DNA of 43,515 nucleotides. Origin: Fermentimonas sp. (lineage in GTDB: Bacteria > Bacteroidota > Bacteroidia > Bacteroidales > Dysgonomonadaceae). The stretch's first letter is position 1, and each line of letters opens with the position of its first letter. The DNA is taken from positions 1-43,515 of the forward strand of contig JAQUIZ010000007.1 in NCBI GenBank assembly GCA_028683355.1, written 5' to 3'. The notes under the pieces are model-generated. The model had not been told where the DNA came from, made no database searches, and was given only the letters and a program-made list of their open reading frames with translations. Position numbers and translations under genes: made by a program. Shown one piece after another: positions 1 through 8,911 of this stretch.

Positions 1-1
1 A

Positions 2-705
2 AAAATTATTCACTCGGTTGAAGAACTAAAGTCGTATCAGGGTAAACTAATCTGGCTGAATATAGATGGCTTGCATAATGAAAAGCTTATGGGTGAACTG
101 ACAGATAGTTTACAAATCCCGCCGGAGATTTTGTCTGATGTGATGGAACCGGGCACTCGTCCACAGACAGAAGAGTTTGACAATGGCCTTTTCGCATCAA
201 TCAAAATGATGCAAATTGATGAATCATTGAATCAGGTGTCGATTGCTAATCTTAGTATAATAGGGAGACCCTTAAAGTTATTAATCTGTTCAAACGTCAG
301 CTCAGTGATCTGGGGCGATATATAAGACCTGCCAGGGAAATGATTACCAATCTAGTGAAGATGGACAGTGAATTTATAGCAGAGAGAAATTATAAGCACT
401 TTAAGGAGCTCCATGATAATATAAACCAGGCAGTAGAACTGTTGGATTATTATCATGAGGTTTTATATGATGAGTTGAATATTTATCACTCTTCTATGAG
501 CACCAGGTTGAATGATATAATGGCACTTCTGACAGTCTTTTCTGTCGTGTTCATACCGCTTACTTTTATCGTTGGTGTGTACGGTATGAATTTCGACAAC
601 ATGCCTGAACTCCATATGCCAAACGGCTATTTTATTGCCTGGGTAGTGATGCTGTTGATTGCAGCCGGGATGCTGTTGTTTTTTAAAAGGAAAAAATGGT
701 TCTGA
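2..705 (+). pseudogene. corA: CorA-type magnesium/cobalt channel, broken by an internal deletion (5' end outside the window)
   Basis: The remains of a CorA divalent-cation channel, an inner-membrane Mg2+ transporter. The reading frame is open from the left edge and encodes the N-terminal cytoplasmic domain (WLNIDGLHNEKLM, then IPPEILSDVMEPGTRPQ) up to about base 262. Beyond that the frame gives unrelated residues and stops at 323-325. The C-terminal half resumes in another frame from about base 268 (ETLKVINLFKRQL, then LSDLGRYIRPAREM) through the two membrane helices and the hallmark GMN selectivity motif in GVYGMNFDN, ending at 705. From general knowledge of CorA length (about 310-350 residues), roughly 90 residues joining the two halves are missing, and the loss is not a multiple of three. 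The stop directly abuts the convergent stop of the next gene. Non-function is inferred. A sequencing or assembly error is possible but would have to remove a few hundred bases. Confidence 0.85.
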
Positions 706-1407
706 TCACATCTTTCCTCCTCCATGTGAACTGACATAATCAATTACCGGTGAAATATTAAAGTAAACACGCTCTACTCCAAAACGATTCTGCCCTAATG
801 TAAGGTAATTTACTTTTTTGCCTCTGATTATTTTATCTTCACCACCGTAAGTGTATCCAAGGAAAGGAAGTATATCATACTCATGTGCAACTTTGATTAC
901 ATAGAATGGAGTATTATCTGACATCCCATCACCCGTACTCACAATAGCATCCTGAACAACTTTACGTTGTTGTGCCACTTTTTTATATTCTTCAGTATTG
1001 TTCTGTTGTGCATACACTAATAGCATAGCGTTTAAAGCCCTTAGATTAAATGGGTCTTCAAGAAGAAGTGCACTGGAATATTGTAAAATATCGTTATAAT
1101 CAGTCGGAGTGAAAACACCTTTGGCAAGTGTCTGGGCCAGTAAATTGTTATATGAGGAAGTATCAGTTGGCTCATAACCTTGTTGAAATACATAACCGAA
1201 ATAGAGATGCCTTCCCTCATTTAGGGTTAGTTTAGTATCTCCTTCCATATACCTTTTCATCAGATTGGGATAATAAAATGATGAAGCAGGTTCTTTTGTA
1301 TTACGTTCTATCTGTTTAAAATCCGGAGCATCGAAAAACTCTTCCTGAGCTTGTGCTGAAATTATTATGCAAGAGAAAATCGCTAATAAGATTACTGATT
1401 TTTTCAT
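706..1407 (-). CDS. Secreted DUF4919-family protein of unknown function
   Basis: A 233-residue protein with a clear N-terminal signal peptide (MKKSVILLAIFSCIIISAQA, cleavage probably before QEEFF). The mature start, FDAPDFKQIERN followed by SFYYPNLMKRYM and LNEGRHLYFGY, resembles the DUF4919 family of Bacteroidota exported proteins, which have no known biochemical role. There is no lipobox, so it is probably periplasmic or secreted. It is transcribed leftward from its own well-formed promoter at 1440-1471 and separated from fabD by a long palindrome, so it is probably a single-gene unit. Its stop codon abuts the stop of the broken corA gene. I cannot name catalytic residues. Confidence 0.75.
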   Translation of the reverse strand: MKKSVILLAIFSCIIISAQAQEEFFDAPDFKQIERNTKEPASSFYYPNLMKRYMEGDTKLTLNEGRHLYFGYVFQQGYEPTDTSSYNNLLAQTLAKGVFTPTDYNDILQYSSALLLEDPFNLRALNAMLLVYAQQNNTEEYKKVAQQRKVVQDAIVSTGDGMSDNTPFYVIKVAHEYDILPFLGYTYGGEDKIIRGKKVNYLTLGQNRFGVERVYFNISPVIDYVSSHGGGKM

Positions 1408-1439
1408 TATAAATATTTTTTAGTTTTAGTTGTCAGAAA

Positions 1440-1471
1440 CAAATGTATTTTCTAATATCCTTTTTAACAAA
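1440..1471 (-). promoter_or_regulatory. Bacteroidota-type promoter of the DUF4919 gene
   Basis: Read on the minus strand, a -33 box TTTG (1471-1468) is followed after 20 bases by a -7 box TACATTTG (1447-1440), matching TTTG/TAnnTTTG. Transcription would start about 25-30 bases before the ATG at 1407. Assigned by motif and spacing only. Confidence 0.6.
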
Positions 1472-1517
1472 TAAACGTTGCTAACAAAGCTTAAAGCCAC
1501 TGATTAATAATTGAATT

Positions 1518-1543
1518 GGAAAACAGTAAATTTACTGTTTTCC
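1518..1543 (-). repeat. 26-bp perfect palindrome at the fabD stop codon, probable terminator hairpin
   Basis: The half GGAAAACAGTAAA (1518-1530) is followed immediately by its exact reverse complement (1531-1543), so both strands can form an 11-bp stem with an AATT loop. It spans the fabD stop codon and the first bases after it. In RNA from either strand the 3' arm contains a UUUU run, which suggests a terminator, although no long U tract follows it. Confidence 0.6.
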
Positions 1544-2413
1544 TGAAACTGCAGCGCTTTTGTCAATTTTAGATATAAGTCCCTGGAGTACACTTCCCGG
1601 TCCTAATTCCACAAATTCAGTCGCACCATCGGCAATCATGTTTTGTACCGATTGAGTCCATTTAACAGGAGATGTTAACTGAGCAATCAGGTTCTTCTTA
1701 ATTACTTCAGGATCAGTTTCTCCTTTTGTAGTCACGTTCTGATATACAGGACATACAGGAGTAGAAAAACTTGTAGACTCAATTGCTTCAGATAGCTCTA
1801 CGCGTGCAGGCTCCATTAAAGGAGAGTGGAAAGCACCACCCACTTTCAGTGGCAGTGCACGTTTTGCGCCGGCCTCCTTCATGAGTTCACATGCTTTCTC
1901 AATACTACTAATTGTGCCTGAGATAACAATTTGACCGGGACAATTATAGTTTGCCGGTACAACAACATCATCTATAGATTCACATATCTCCTCAACTTTT
2001 TCATCCGGCAGAGCAAGAATTGCAGCCATAGTGGATGGATTGGCTTCACACGCTTTTTGCATAGCAAGAGCACGTGAATAAACTAATTTCAATCCATCTT
2101 CAAAAGAAAGAGCTCCTGCAGCTACAAGTGCTGAGAATTCTCCAAGTGAATGTCCGGCAGTCATATCAGGTTTGAATTCCTCTCCTATGGTTTTTGCCAG
2201 TATCACGGAGTGAAGAAAAATTGCAGGCTGAGTAACTTTTGTTTGTTTTAAATCTTCATCAGTTCCGGAGAACATCAGATCAGTAATTCTGAATCCCAGA
2301 ATTTCGTTTGCTTTCTCGAACATCTCTTTAGCAAGTGCAGATGTTTCATATAAATCTTTTCCCATTCCAACGAACTGGGCTCCCTGGCCGGGGAATACAT
2401 ATGCTTTTTTCAT
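1532..2413 (-). CDS. fabD: Malonyl-CoA:ACP transacylase (FabD)
   Basis: Transfers malonyl groups from malonyl-CoA to acyl carrier protein, supplying the extender unit for type II fatty-acid synthesis in the cytoplasm. The 293-residue length is typical. The N-terminal FPGQGAQFVGMG motif, the nucleophile elbow GHSLGE with Ser89 and the GAFHSPLM segment with His196 form the expected acyltransferase active site, and the ELGPGSVLQGL segment near the end is also characteristic. It lies 42 bases downstream of an acyl-CoA synthetase on the same strand with no promoter I can see between them, so it may be the last gene of that unit. A palindromic hairpin sits on its stop codon. The other fatty-acid synthesis genes (acpP, fabF, fabG) are not here. 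Confidence 0.96.
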   Translation of the reverse strand: MKKAYVFPGQGAQFVGMGKDLYETSALAKEMFEKANEILGFRITDLMFSGTDEDLKQTKVTQPAIFLHSVILAKTIGEEFKPDMTAGHSLGEFSALVAAGALSFEDGLKLVYSRALAMQKACEANPSTMAAILALPDEKVEEICESIDDVVVPANYNCPGQIVISGTISSIEKACELMKEAGAKRALPLKVGGAFHSPLMEPARVELSEAIESTSFSTPVCPVYQNVTTKGETDPEVIKKNLIAQLTSPVKWTQSVQNMIADGATEFVELGPGSVLQGLISKIDKSAAVSGKQ

Positions 2414-2455
2414 AAATTTATATTCTATGCTTTGAATTAATTATTGGATTTATCT

Positions 2456-4108
2456 TTAGCCCTTGTTTCTTATTTCCACTCTTCTTATTTTACCGCTGAT
2501 AGTTTTAGGCAGTTCATCAACAAACTCTACTACACGCGGGTATTTATAAGGTGCAGTAACGTTTTTTACGTGATCCTGAATCTCTTTTGCAAGTTCTTCT
2601 CCTGCCTTAGATTTATACTCTGCGGCCAAAACAATTGTGGCTTTAATGACCTGACCTCTGATTTCATCAGGAACTCCTGTAATTGCACACTCCACAACAG
2701 CAGGGTGAGTCATAACTGCACTCTCTACTTCGAACGGCCCGATACGGTAACCTGAACTCTTGATAACATCATCAGTACGTCCAACGAACCAGTAGAATCC
2801 GTCTTCGTCACGCCAGGCCATGTCTCCTGTGTGATAAATATCATCTGCATACACCTGTTTGGTGAGCTCGTCATCTTTGTAATAACCTTTGAAGAGGGAT
2901 AATGGACGTTTTTTATCTGTATAGAACACAATCTCACCCTGTTCGCCATCTTCAGCGGAACGACCATCATGTGTAAGCAGGTCCATATTATATAATGGAT
3001 TTGGTACACCCATGGATCCCGGTTTTGGTTCAATCCAGGGGAATGTAATAATTGTGGGAGCTGTTTCGGTCTGTCCGAAAGCTTCCATCATTTTAATTCC
3101 TGTCTGGTCGTAAAATGCTTTGAATACAGAGGGATTAAGTGCTTCACCTGCAGTTGTACAATATTCAAGTGCTGACAGATCATATTTACTTAAATCTTCA
3201 CGGATGAGGAAACGGTAAATAGTGGGAGGTGCACAAAAAGATGTTACTTTATAAGTTGAGATTATGTTAAGCATATCTTCAGGAATGAAACGCCCTTCGA
3301 AGTCGTAGACAAATACGCAGGCGCCTACAATCCACTGACCATATAGTTTTCCCCATACGGCTTTAGCCCAGCCGGTATCTGCAACTGTAAGGTGAATACT
3401 TTTTTCATTGAGATTATGCCAGTATTTGGCGGTTGTGATATGACCTAACGGATAAGTAAAGTCGTGTACCACCATTTTTGGCTGGCCTGTTGTTCCTGAT
3501 GTGAAGTACAATATCATGATGTCATCATTCTTATTGACTTTCTCAGGCCTTTTGAATGGTAATGCTTCTTCAACTCCTTTGTGGAAATCGACCCAACCCT
3601 CAGAAATTGTTTCACCAATCTTAATACGATGCTTTACAGTAGGTGAATCTTTCATTGCCAGGTTCACATGATCGGTCAGATTATCATCCTCTGTTGCAAT
3701 AATCGCTTTTACACCGGCTGCATTATTGCGATAAACGATATCTTTGTCAGTCAGCAAATGGGTTGCCGGAATTGCTACTGCACCAACCTTATGTAGTGCA
3801 ATAATTGTTTGCCAGAATTCGATGCTGCGTTTAAGTATCAGCATAACCATATCACCCTTGCCAATGCCAAGTGACTGTAAGAATGAAGCTGTTTTATCTG
3901 AGAGTTCCTTTATTTCCACGAATGAAAGGTCTTTGTGAACTCCCTTGTCGTCTGTCCAGCAGAGAGCACGTTTATCAGGGTTTGTTTTTGCCCATTCGTC
4001 TACTACATCGTAAGCGAAATTAAAATTCTCGGGTACATTAATGTGGTAGTTTTCAATAAAATCCTTATGAGATGTAAATTCAGTTCTTTTTACAAATTTT
4101 TCTATCAT
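2456..4108 (-). CDS. AMP-forming acyl-CoA synthetase (medium-chain type)
   Basis: Activates a carboxylic acid with ATP to an acyl-adenylate and then to the CoA thioester. The 550-residue protein carries the adenylate-forming signatures: the phosphate loop YFTSGTTGQPKMV, the AFGQTETAPT adenine/AMP segment, YHTGDMAWRDEDG with the conserved aspartate, VGRTDDVIKSSGYRIGPFE at the hinge, and the catalytic lysine in TISGKIRR near residue 540. The GYRIGPFEVES variant is typical of medium-chain (ACSM-like) rather than acetyl-specific enzymes, but the substrate cannot be read from sequence. It follows a HTH-cupin regulator by 24 bases and precedes fabD by 42, which suggests a regulated acid-scavenging or lipid-related operon. 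Confidence 0.9.
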   Translation of the reverse strand: MIEKFVKRTEFTSHKDFIENYHINVPENFNFAYDVVDEWAKTNPDKRALCWTDDKGVHKDLSFVEIKELSDKTASFLQSLGIGKGDMVMLILKRSIEFWQTIIALHKVGAVAIPATHLLTDKDIVYRNNAAGVKAIIATEDDNLTDHVNLAMKDSPTVKHRIKIGETISEGWVDFHKGVEEALPFKRPEKVNKNDDIMILYFTSGTTGQPKMVVHDFTYPLGHITTAKYWHNLNEKSIHLTVADTGWAKAVWGKLYGQWIVGACVFVYDFEGRFIPEDMLNIISTYKVTSFCAPPTIYRFLIREDLSKYDLSALEYCTTAGEALNPSVFKAFYDQTGIKMMEAFGQTETAPTIITFPWIEPKPGSMGVPNPLYNMDLLTHDGRSAEDGEQGEIVFYTDKKRPLSLFKGYYKDDELTKQVYADDIYHTGDMAWRDEDGFYWFVGRTDDVIKSSGYRIGPFEVESAVMTHPAVVECAITGVPDEIRGQVIKATIVLAAEYKSKAGEELAKEIQDHVKNVTAPYKYPRVVEFVDELPKTISGKIRRVEIRNKG

Positions 4109-4132
4109 GACAACCTTTTAAATAATCTATAG

Positions 4133-4696
4133 TTATGGATATAATATCACTGCAAGGAATTTTACCGGCTTGTCGTTAAGCGCTTTCATTCCATGAGGAA
4201 GAGAAGAGTCGAAATAAATGCTGTCTCCACGTCCCAGAATTAGGTTTTTTCCGTTGATATTTATCATCATACTTCCTTCCAGTACCATATTAAACTCCTG
4301 TCCGGCGTGTATATTTCTGTAAAAATCTGTATCGGCAGACTTAGGTTCTACCGTCACCTCAAAAATTTCAGCTACGTTATTAGTGAACCCTGAAGTGAGC
4401 GACTGGTACTTATAGGCTGATACTCTTTCTACAGTCATTCCTTTATCTTTTCTGGTGATAAAGTATGAGTTCATTCGTGGTTCTGTACCAAACATCAAAG
4501 TGGATATATCAACGCTGAACTCTCTTTCAATGCGCTGCAGGAATGAAACTGAAATGTCTTTTTCGCCCTCTTCGAAGAGTATATAATCATCTAAATCTAC
4601 TTCAAGCCTTCCGGCCATTTCTGCAGGTGTGTAATCCAATGCTTCGCGCAAACCTTTGATTCGTTCGCCTATCTGTTTTAAGTCTGTTTTCATCAC
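4133..4696 (-). CDS. XRE-family transcriptional regulator with C-terminal cupin domain
   Basis: A 187-residue two-domain regulator. Residues about 7-65 form a helix-turn-helix of the XRE/HTH_3 type (IGERIKGLREALDYTPAEMA, then LEVDLDDYILFEEGEKDIS). Residues about 110-185 form a cupin barrel (HAGQEFNMVLEGSMMININ, GRGDSIYFDSSLPHGMKA), the usual small-ligand or metal-binding half of such proteins. It is the first gene of a leftward unit with the acyl-CoA synthetase 24 bases behind it, so local regulation of acyl activation is the simplest inference. Its promoter (4733-4764) runs into the 3' end of the ZIP transporter gene. The ligand is unknown. Confidence 0.88.
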   Translation of the reverse strand: MMKTDLKQIGERIKGLREALDYTPAEMAGRLEVDLDDYILFEEGEKDISVSFLQRIEREFSVDISTLMFGTEPRMNSYFITRKDKGMTVERVSAYKYQSLTSGFTNNVAEIFEVTVEPKSADTDFYRNIHAGQEFNMVLEGSMMININGKNLILGRGDSIYFDSSLPHGMKALNDKPVKFLAVILYP

Positions 4697-4732
4697 ATTA
4701 TGTGTTGAGTAGTTATTTTAAAAAATCTAAAA

Positions 4733-4764
4733 CAAAGATATCTTAATTCATTCAAATGAACAAA
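4733..4764 (-). promoter_or_regulatory. Promoter of the HTH-cupin/acyl-CoA synthetase unit
   Basis: On the minus strand, TTTG (4764-4761), 20 bases, then TATCTTTG (4740-4733). The -33 box lies inside the last codons of the upstream ZIP transporter gene (stop at 4752), so the two genes are packed tightly but transcribed from separate starts. Motif-based call. Confidence 0.6.
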
Positions 4765-5546
4765 TAGAGACTAAAGGCCATTAAGGCCATACCTAATACT
4801 AATCCTATTATTGAGAGGTGATGTTTACCATATTTTTCTGCACTTGGCAGAAGTTCATCAAGTGAAATATAAACCATAATACCGGCGACAGCAGATAGTA
4901 CAAATGCATTTAGAGTGGGACTCCAGAATGGCATCAGGAATAAAAATGCTATAAGTGCACCGATAGGTTCAGCCAAGCCAGATGCAAATGAAAGCCAAAA
5001 GGCCTTTTTCTTACTTCCTGTTGAATGGTATATGGGAACAGCTACGGCAATTCCCTCTGGTATATTGTGAATTGCTATTGCAGCTGTAATAGGAATTGCA
5101 ATTTCTAGTGAGGTGAGTGCCGACATGAAAGTTGCAATTCCTTCAGGGAAGTTATGAATTGCAATAGTGACTGCAGTAATAATTCCTGTCTGCTTTAAGC
5201 CATTCTTTCTTTTCATCTCTTCAACGCCGTGCATCTCATGAGGGTTGCTGGATTCAGGAATCAGGAAATCAATTAGTGCAATCAGAATAATTCCACCAAA
5301 AAATCCCAGGATCAAATACAGCATTCCTGTTTTATCTCCAAAGCTTTCAGTTAGTGAGTGCAGGGATTGCGGTAACATCTCCATAAAGGAGACATATATC
5401 ATAACTCCGGCTGATAGTCCCAAAGCAAAACTAAGGAAATTAGTATTGGTGCGTTTTGCCATAAACGCAATAAGACTACCGATTCCGGTTGACAAACCGG
5501 CAAATACTGTTAATAGAAATGCAATTAGGATAGTCTGATTGTCCAT
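4752..5546 (-). CDS. zupT: ZIP-family zinc/divalent metal transporter (ZupT-like)
   Basis: An inner-membrane importer of zinc and probably other divalent metals. The 264-residue protein has about eight hydrophobic segments and the paired ZIP signatures in its central helices: HNFPEGIATF and HNIPEGIAVAVPIY, whose His/Asn/Glu residues line the metal site. A hydrophilic stretch before the first motif (ESSNPHEMHGVEEMKRK) is the histidine-containing loop typical of the family. It starts 3 bases after the inositol-monophosphatase gene ends, so it is almost certainly cotranscribed with it. Size and motifs fit the ZupT/GufA-like branch. Metal preference is inferred from the family. Confidence 0.93.
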   Translation of the reverse strand: MDNQTILIAFLLTVFAGLSTGIGSLIAFMAKRTNTNFLSFALGLSAGVMIYVSFMEMLPQSLHSLTESFGDKTGMLYLILGFFGGIILIALIDFLIPESSNPHEMHGVEEMKRKNGLKQTGIITAVTIAIHNFPEGIATFMSALTSLEIAIPITAAIAIHNIPEGIAVAVPIYHSTGSKKKAFWLSFASGLAEPIGALIAFLFLMPFWSPTLNAFVLSAVAGIMVYISLDELLPSAEKYGKHHLSIIGLVLGMALMAFSLYLFI

Positions 5547-5549
5547 ATC

Positions 5550-6326
5550 TTATCTTTGGATAATATATTTCATAATCTCTTCATGTATAACACCATTTGA
5601 AGCAACCATTTCTCTGCCAAAGAGGTAGTTGTTACCTCCGGAGAAATCGGTACACTTGCCACCCGCGCACTCTAAGATGAAAGCACCTGCAGCAACATCC
5701 CATGGCGATAGACCTGAGTGAAAGTATGTATCACTTATTCCTGCAGCAACATAACAAATCTCTAAAGCTGCCGAACCTTTTATTCGAAAACTGGAATTAC
5801 GGAAATGATCAGCAGTATTTCTCAGAATCTGTTCTCCTCGATCATCTAGTTTGTAGGGTATACCGAAACCTATGTATGCATTTTTAAGAGTAGCATGACG
5901 ACTAACTTCGAGTAAATTATCATTTAAAAAAGCTTTACCTTTAGAAGTGGCGCTAAACATTTGATCTGCCAATGGATCATATACAACGCCAAGAATAATT
6001 TCATTTCCATGCTTTAGAGCAATACTTACGGAATATGGTGAGTCGCCGTGCACATAGTTTGTTGTCCCGTCAAGTGGATCAATAATCCATGTGTACTCTG
6101 TTTCTTTATATTCAACAGTCTCTTCTTCAGCCAGAAAACCTCCGTTAGGAAATATGTCCTTTAGTCCGTTAATTAACCTGTTTTCCGCCTCTTTGTCGAT
6201 GTAGGTTACGTAGTCACGTGTACCTTTCAGTTCAATATCTTTTTTATTTAGTAATTGCTGTTCATTTTTCAGATATTCACCGACTTCGCGGGCTATCTTT
6301 TTTACTTTCTCGCATAAATTTTCCAT
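5550..6326 (-). CDS. Inositol monophosphatase family protein (SuhB/CysQ-like)
   Basis: A Mg2+-dependent sugar-phosphate or nucleotide phosphatase of the inositol monophosphatase family. All metal-site motifs are present: FLAEEETVE with the first glutamates, WIIDPLDGTTNYVHG (the DPxDGT signature) and SPWDVAAGAFILECAGG near the C-terminus. The 258-residue length is normal. The substrate cannot be settled: inositol-1-phosphate, fructose-1,6-bisphosphate or PAP are used by relatives. It lies between the S9 peptidase (21-base gap) and the ZIP transporter (3-base gap), in what looks like one leftward operon. Confidence 0.92.
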   Translation of the reverse strand: MENLCEKVKKIAREVGEYLKNEQQLLNKKDIELKGTRDYVTYIDKEAENRLINGLKDIFPNGGFLAEEETVEYKETEYTWIIDPLDGTTNYVHGDSPYSVSIALKHGNEIILGVVYDPLADQMFSATSKGKAFLNDNLLEVSRHATLKNAYIGFGIPYKLDDRGEQILRNTADHFRNSSFRIKGSAALEICYVAAGISDTYFHSGLSPWDVAAGAFILECAGGKCTDFSGGNNYLFGREMVASNGVIHEEIMKYIIQR

Positions 6327-6347
6327 AAACTTTCAGTTATCTGTTTT

Positions 6348-8897
6348 TTACTCATCAGGATACATTGAATCCCACCATCTGGAATCATCTTTTAACCACT
6401 TCGCGAACCAGGCATAAATTGCATTGTTCCATGCAATGCGTTTGTCATAATCATAAATAGCATGGTTTTCACCAATTACCTGAATAAATTCTACCGGCTT
6501 ATTCAGTAACTTCAAGGCGGTATACATCTGTATGCTTTCACCTATAGGCACGTTTGTGTCAGCAGTTCCATGAAGTAATAGCAAAGGAGTTTTTATTTTA
6601 TCTGCATTGAATAATGGGCTCTGTTTTACATACAGTTCGGGATTATTCCAAGGGTAGCTTCCCGCACTGGCGCCTGCACTGTATGAATAGCCCCAGTAGC
6701 CTTCGCCCCAGTAACTGGTGATATTACTAATTCCGGCATGAGATACTGATGCAGAGAACAGGTCGGTTTTTGTAATCAGATACTGAGTCATAAAACCACC
6801 GTAAGAAGCCCCGATGTTACCAATCTTTGTGCTATCCACAAAAGAGTGCTCAGCTATAAATTTTTCTACACCTTCAATTATCTCTTCGGCTGTCTGGTCA
6901 CCCCAAGCATTTACGTGACGTGCAGAGAATTCTTGACCGTAGCCTGTTGTTCCGCTAGGTTGTATTGTATAGACCACATAATCTTGGGCAGCATAAACGT
7001 GTAGTGGGTAAGTGCTCTCAAAGATTCGTGAAGTGGGACTTGTTCCTCCGTAATAATATACAATAAGTGGATATTTTTTTGTGGAATCAAAGTTAGGTGG
7101 CAGGTAGTAACGACCCTCAATTTCGTCGCCGTAAGAGGATGTAAAATTCCAATCGATAACTTCACCAAGATTGAGTGTATTTAATTTTTCCGCATAAGGA
7201 TCAGATAAAAGGGTTGACTCCATATTTTTCAGGTTAAGCAGATAGCTCCTGTTTGAGTTTGAAGTGCTTACACCTGTATAGGTAGCCCAAGCAGCGTTTT
7301 CAGCTATACTGAAAGAACGTATTACATCTTCTTTAAGGGGAAGCTTCTCAAATTTTCTGTTTCGATGAGAATAGCGGTACATATTAGCTCTGTCGCCCTC
7401 TTCTACACGATAATAGATATAATTATCCTGAGGACTCCATATTTGAGCTGAAATGGTTGGATTAAAATCCTTTGTTACAGGATCTACTTTTTTTGTTGTC
7501 AGATCCATTATAAATGACTGGGTGTCATAGCTGTTTGCTATCTGGTCAGGTTTAATATTTAATCCTATACCTCCAAATGCTTCAGGGGCGCCGTGGATTA
7601 GAAGCTGTTTACCATCAGGAGAGAATTGAGCAGAGTAGCTGTAAGTCAGATCTTTCCAGATTGTGTCTATAGCCATGGTTTTCAAATCCAGCATATATAA
7701 TGAACTTTTGCGAAACGGGCGCTCAGAAAGATCTTCTTCGGAAGTGGAGAATAACAGATACCTCGAATCCATAGTAATATCATTTAGAGAGGCAGACTGC
7801 TTTCCGAAAGTGATCTGTTGAGTAAGTCCGCTATCCAGGAAGTGTCTGTAAAGGAAGCTTCGGTCCCTGTAATTTGATTGTCTGTCATCTATGCCGATAA
7901 GTCGTTTTAATCCTGCAGGACTTGCTGCAGATATAGTCTCTTTTGATGTGAAAAAAACAGATTTTTCATCCGGAGCAATATAAAAACTTTCTTTGGGCAA
8001 TCCTTCTGCCAGGATATCAGTCTCCTTTGTAAGTGGATTCAATATATGAATATTTCTCTTATCATTAATATCCTCAGTATAATAAAGGAGATCTGATTCA
8101 GGCATCCATCTTAAACTCTGCCTGTTTGCTGATTCAGAAATTATAGTTTGTTTTTGTTTTGTGTCAAACACTTCAATGAAGTCAAGGTTTTTGCCTCCCG
8201 GCTGAGTCTCTCTCAGGCTTAATAGTACAAACCGCCCGCTTGGTGAAATGGATGAGCTGCTTACACGTTTACCCTCAAGAATATCTATTATATTTATCCT
8301 TCTTTTGTTTGTGTAGTTAAAAGTGTAATTAAGTAGTGAGTCGGCTTCTTCAGGCCTGATATCAATCTTTACGGAAGGATTGATTTTATTGTCAGCCGAA
8401 GTCAGCATTTTAATGACTATCCTTTGGTTATTGGTAAATCCGTTCAGATATGTATCTACGGAGCCGGAGTGGTGTAAACTGTCATTAAGTTGAGTTTTTG
8501 TTGCTCTTTTCACATCATCTACCCATAACTCTAGCGGATTAGGTGAAGTTACTATGAGTTTTCCTCTACCATATCTGTCACCGCTTACGAAAAAAGACAG
8601 CAGCTGAAAAGCTAGGCCCTCTTGAGGTTTATTCAAATGAAAGAATCCTGAGCTATCGGGTGTGAGTTCTGTTTTAAAACGAGTGTGTTCCGGGAAGGTT
8701 ACTGAATAAGACAACAGCATTTCGTCAGAAAATGGTGTGTTATTTAGGTTTACACTGTCAAGGAGAATCGGCTTTTGCAAACTGATTGGTCCAAAATTGA
8801 ACAGCTTTTCGGGCATAAATACATTCTGCGAATGCAGATTTACTGCAAATAATAGTCCTGCAAAAAGAAATAAAAATTGTTTTTTCTTCATATTCAT
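6348..8897 (-). CDS. Exported S9-family (prolyl oligopeptidase type) serine peptidase
   Basis: An 849-residue exported peptidase with an N-terminal signal peptide (KKKQFLFLFAGLLFAVNLHS). The middle (about 200-600) has the repeated WSPQDNYIYYR- and FSPDGKQLLIHG-type strands of a beta-propeller. The C-terminal alpha/beta-hydrolase domain carries the triad: Ser698 in GASYGGF, Asp780 in HGTADTNVP and His812 in GENHAIY. This is the architecture of dipeptidyl-peptidase IV/prolyl-oligopeptidase-like enzymes that many Bacteroidota use for peptide breakdown in the periplasm. A short N-terminal domain before the propeller, probably beta-sandwich, is unassigned. An in-frame ATG two codons downstream is an equally good start. 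Confidence 0.93.
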   Translation of the reverse strand: MNMKKKQFLFLFAGLLFAVNLHSQNVFMPEKLFNFGPISLQKPILLDSVNLNNTPFSDEMLLSYSVTFPEHTRFKTELTPDSSGFFHLNKPQEGLAFQLLSFFVSGDRYGRGKLIVTSPNPLELWVDDVKRATKTQLNDSLHHSGSVDTYLNGFTNNQRIVIKMLTSADNKINPSVKIDIRPEEADSLLNYTFNYTNKRRINIIDILEGKRVSSSSISPSGRFVLLSLRETQPGGKNLDFIEVFDTKQKQTIISESANRQSLRWMPESDLLYYTEDINDKRNIHILNPLTKETDILAEGLPKESFYIAPDEKSVFFTSKETISAASPAGLKRLIGIDDRQSNYRDRSFLYRHFLDSGLTQQITFGKQSASLNDITMDSRYLLFSTSEEDLSERPFRKSSLYMLDLKTMAIDTIWKDLTYSYSAQFSPDGKQLLIHGAPEAFGGIGLNIKPDQIANSYDTQSFIMDLTTKKVDPVTKDFNPTISAQIWSPQDNYIYYRVEEGDRANMYRYSHRNRKFEKLPLKEDVIRSFSIAENAAWATYTGVSTSNSNRSYLLNLKNMESTLLSDPYAEKLNTLNLGEVIDWNFTSSYGDEIEGRYYLPPNFDSTKKYPLIVYYYGGTSPTSRIFESTYPLHVYAAQDYVVYTIQPSGTTGYGQEFSARHVNAWGDQTAEEIIEGVEKFIAEHSFVDSTKIGNIGASYGGFMTQYLITKTDLFSASVSHAGISNITSYWGEGYWGYSYSAGASAGSYPWNNPELYVKQSPLFNADKIKTPLLLLHGTADTNVPIGESIQMYTALKLLNKPVEFIQVIGENHAIYDYDKRIAWNNAIYAWFAKWLKDDSRWWDSMYPDE

Positions 8898-8911
8898 TTT
8901 TAAATACTACA

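Noticed and set aside
2444-2755. 103-residue plus-strand frame across the acyl-CoA synthetase 3' end
   Set aside because: Overlaps conserved coding sequence on the minus strand and encodes a Cys/Phe-rich product with no family features.
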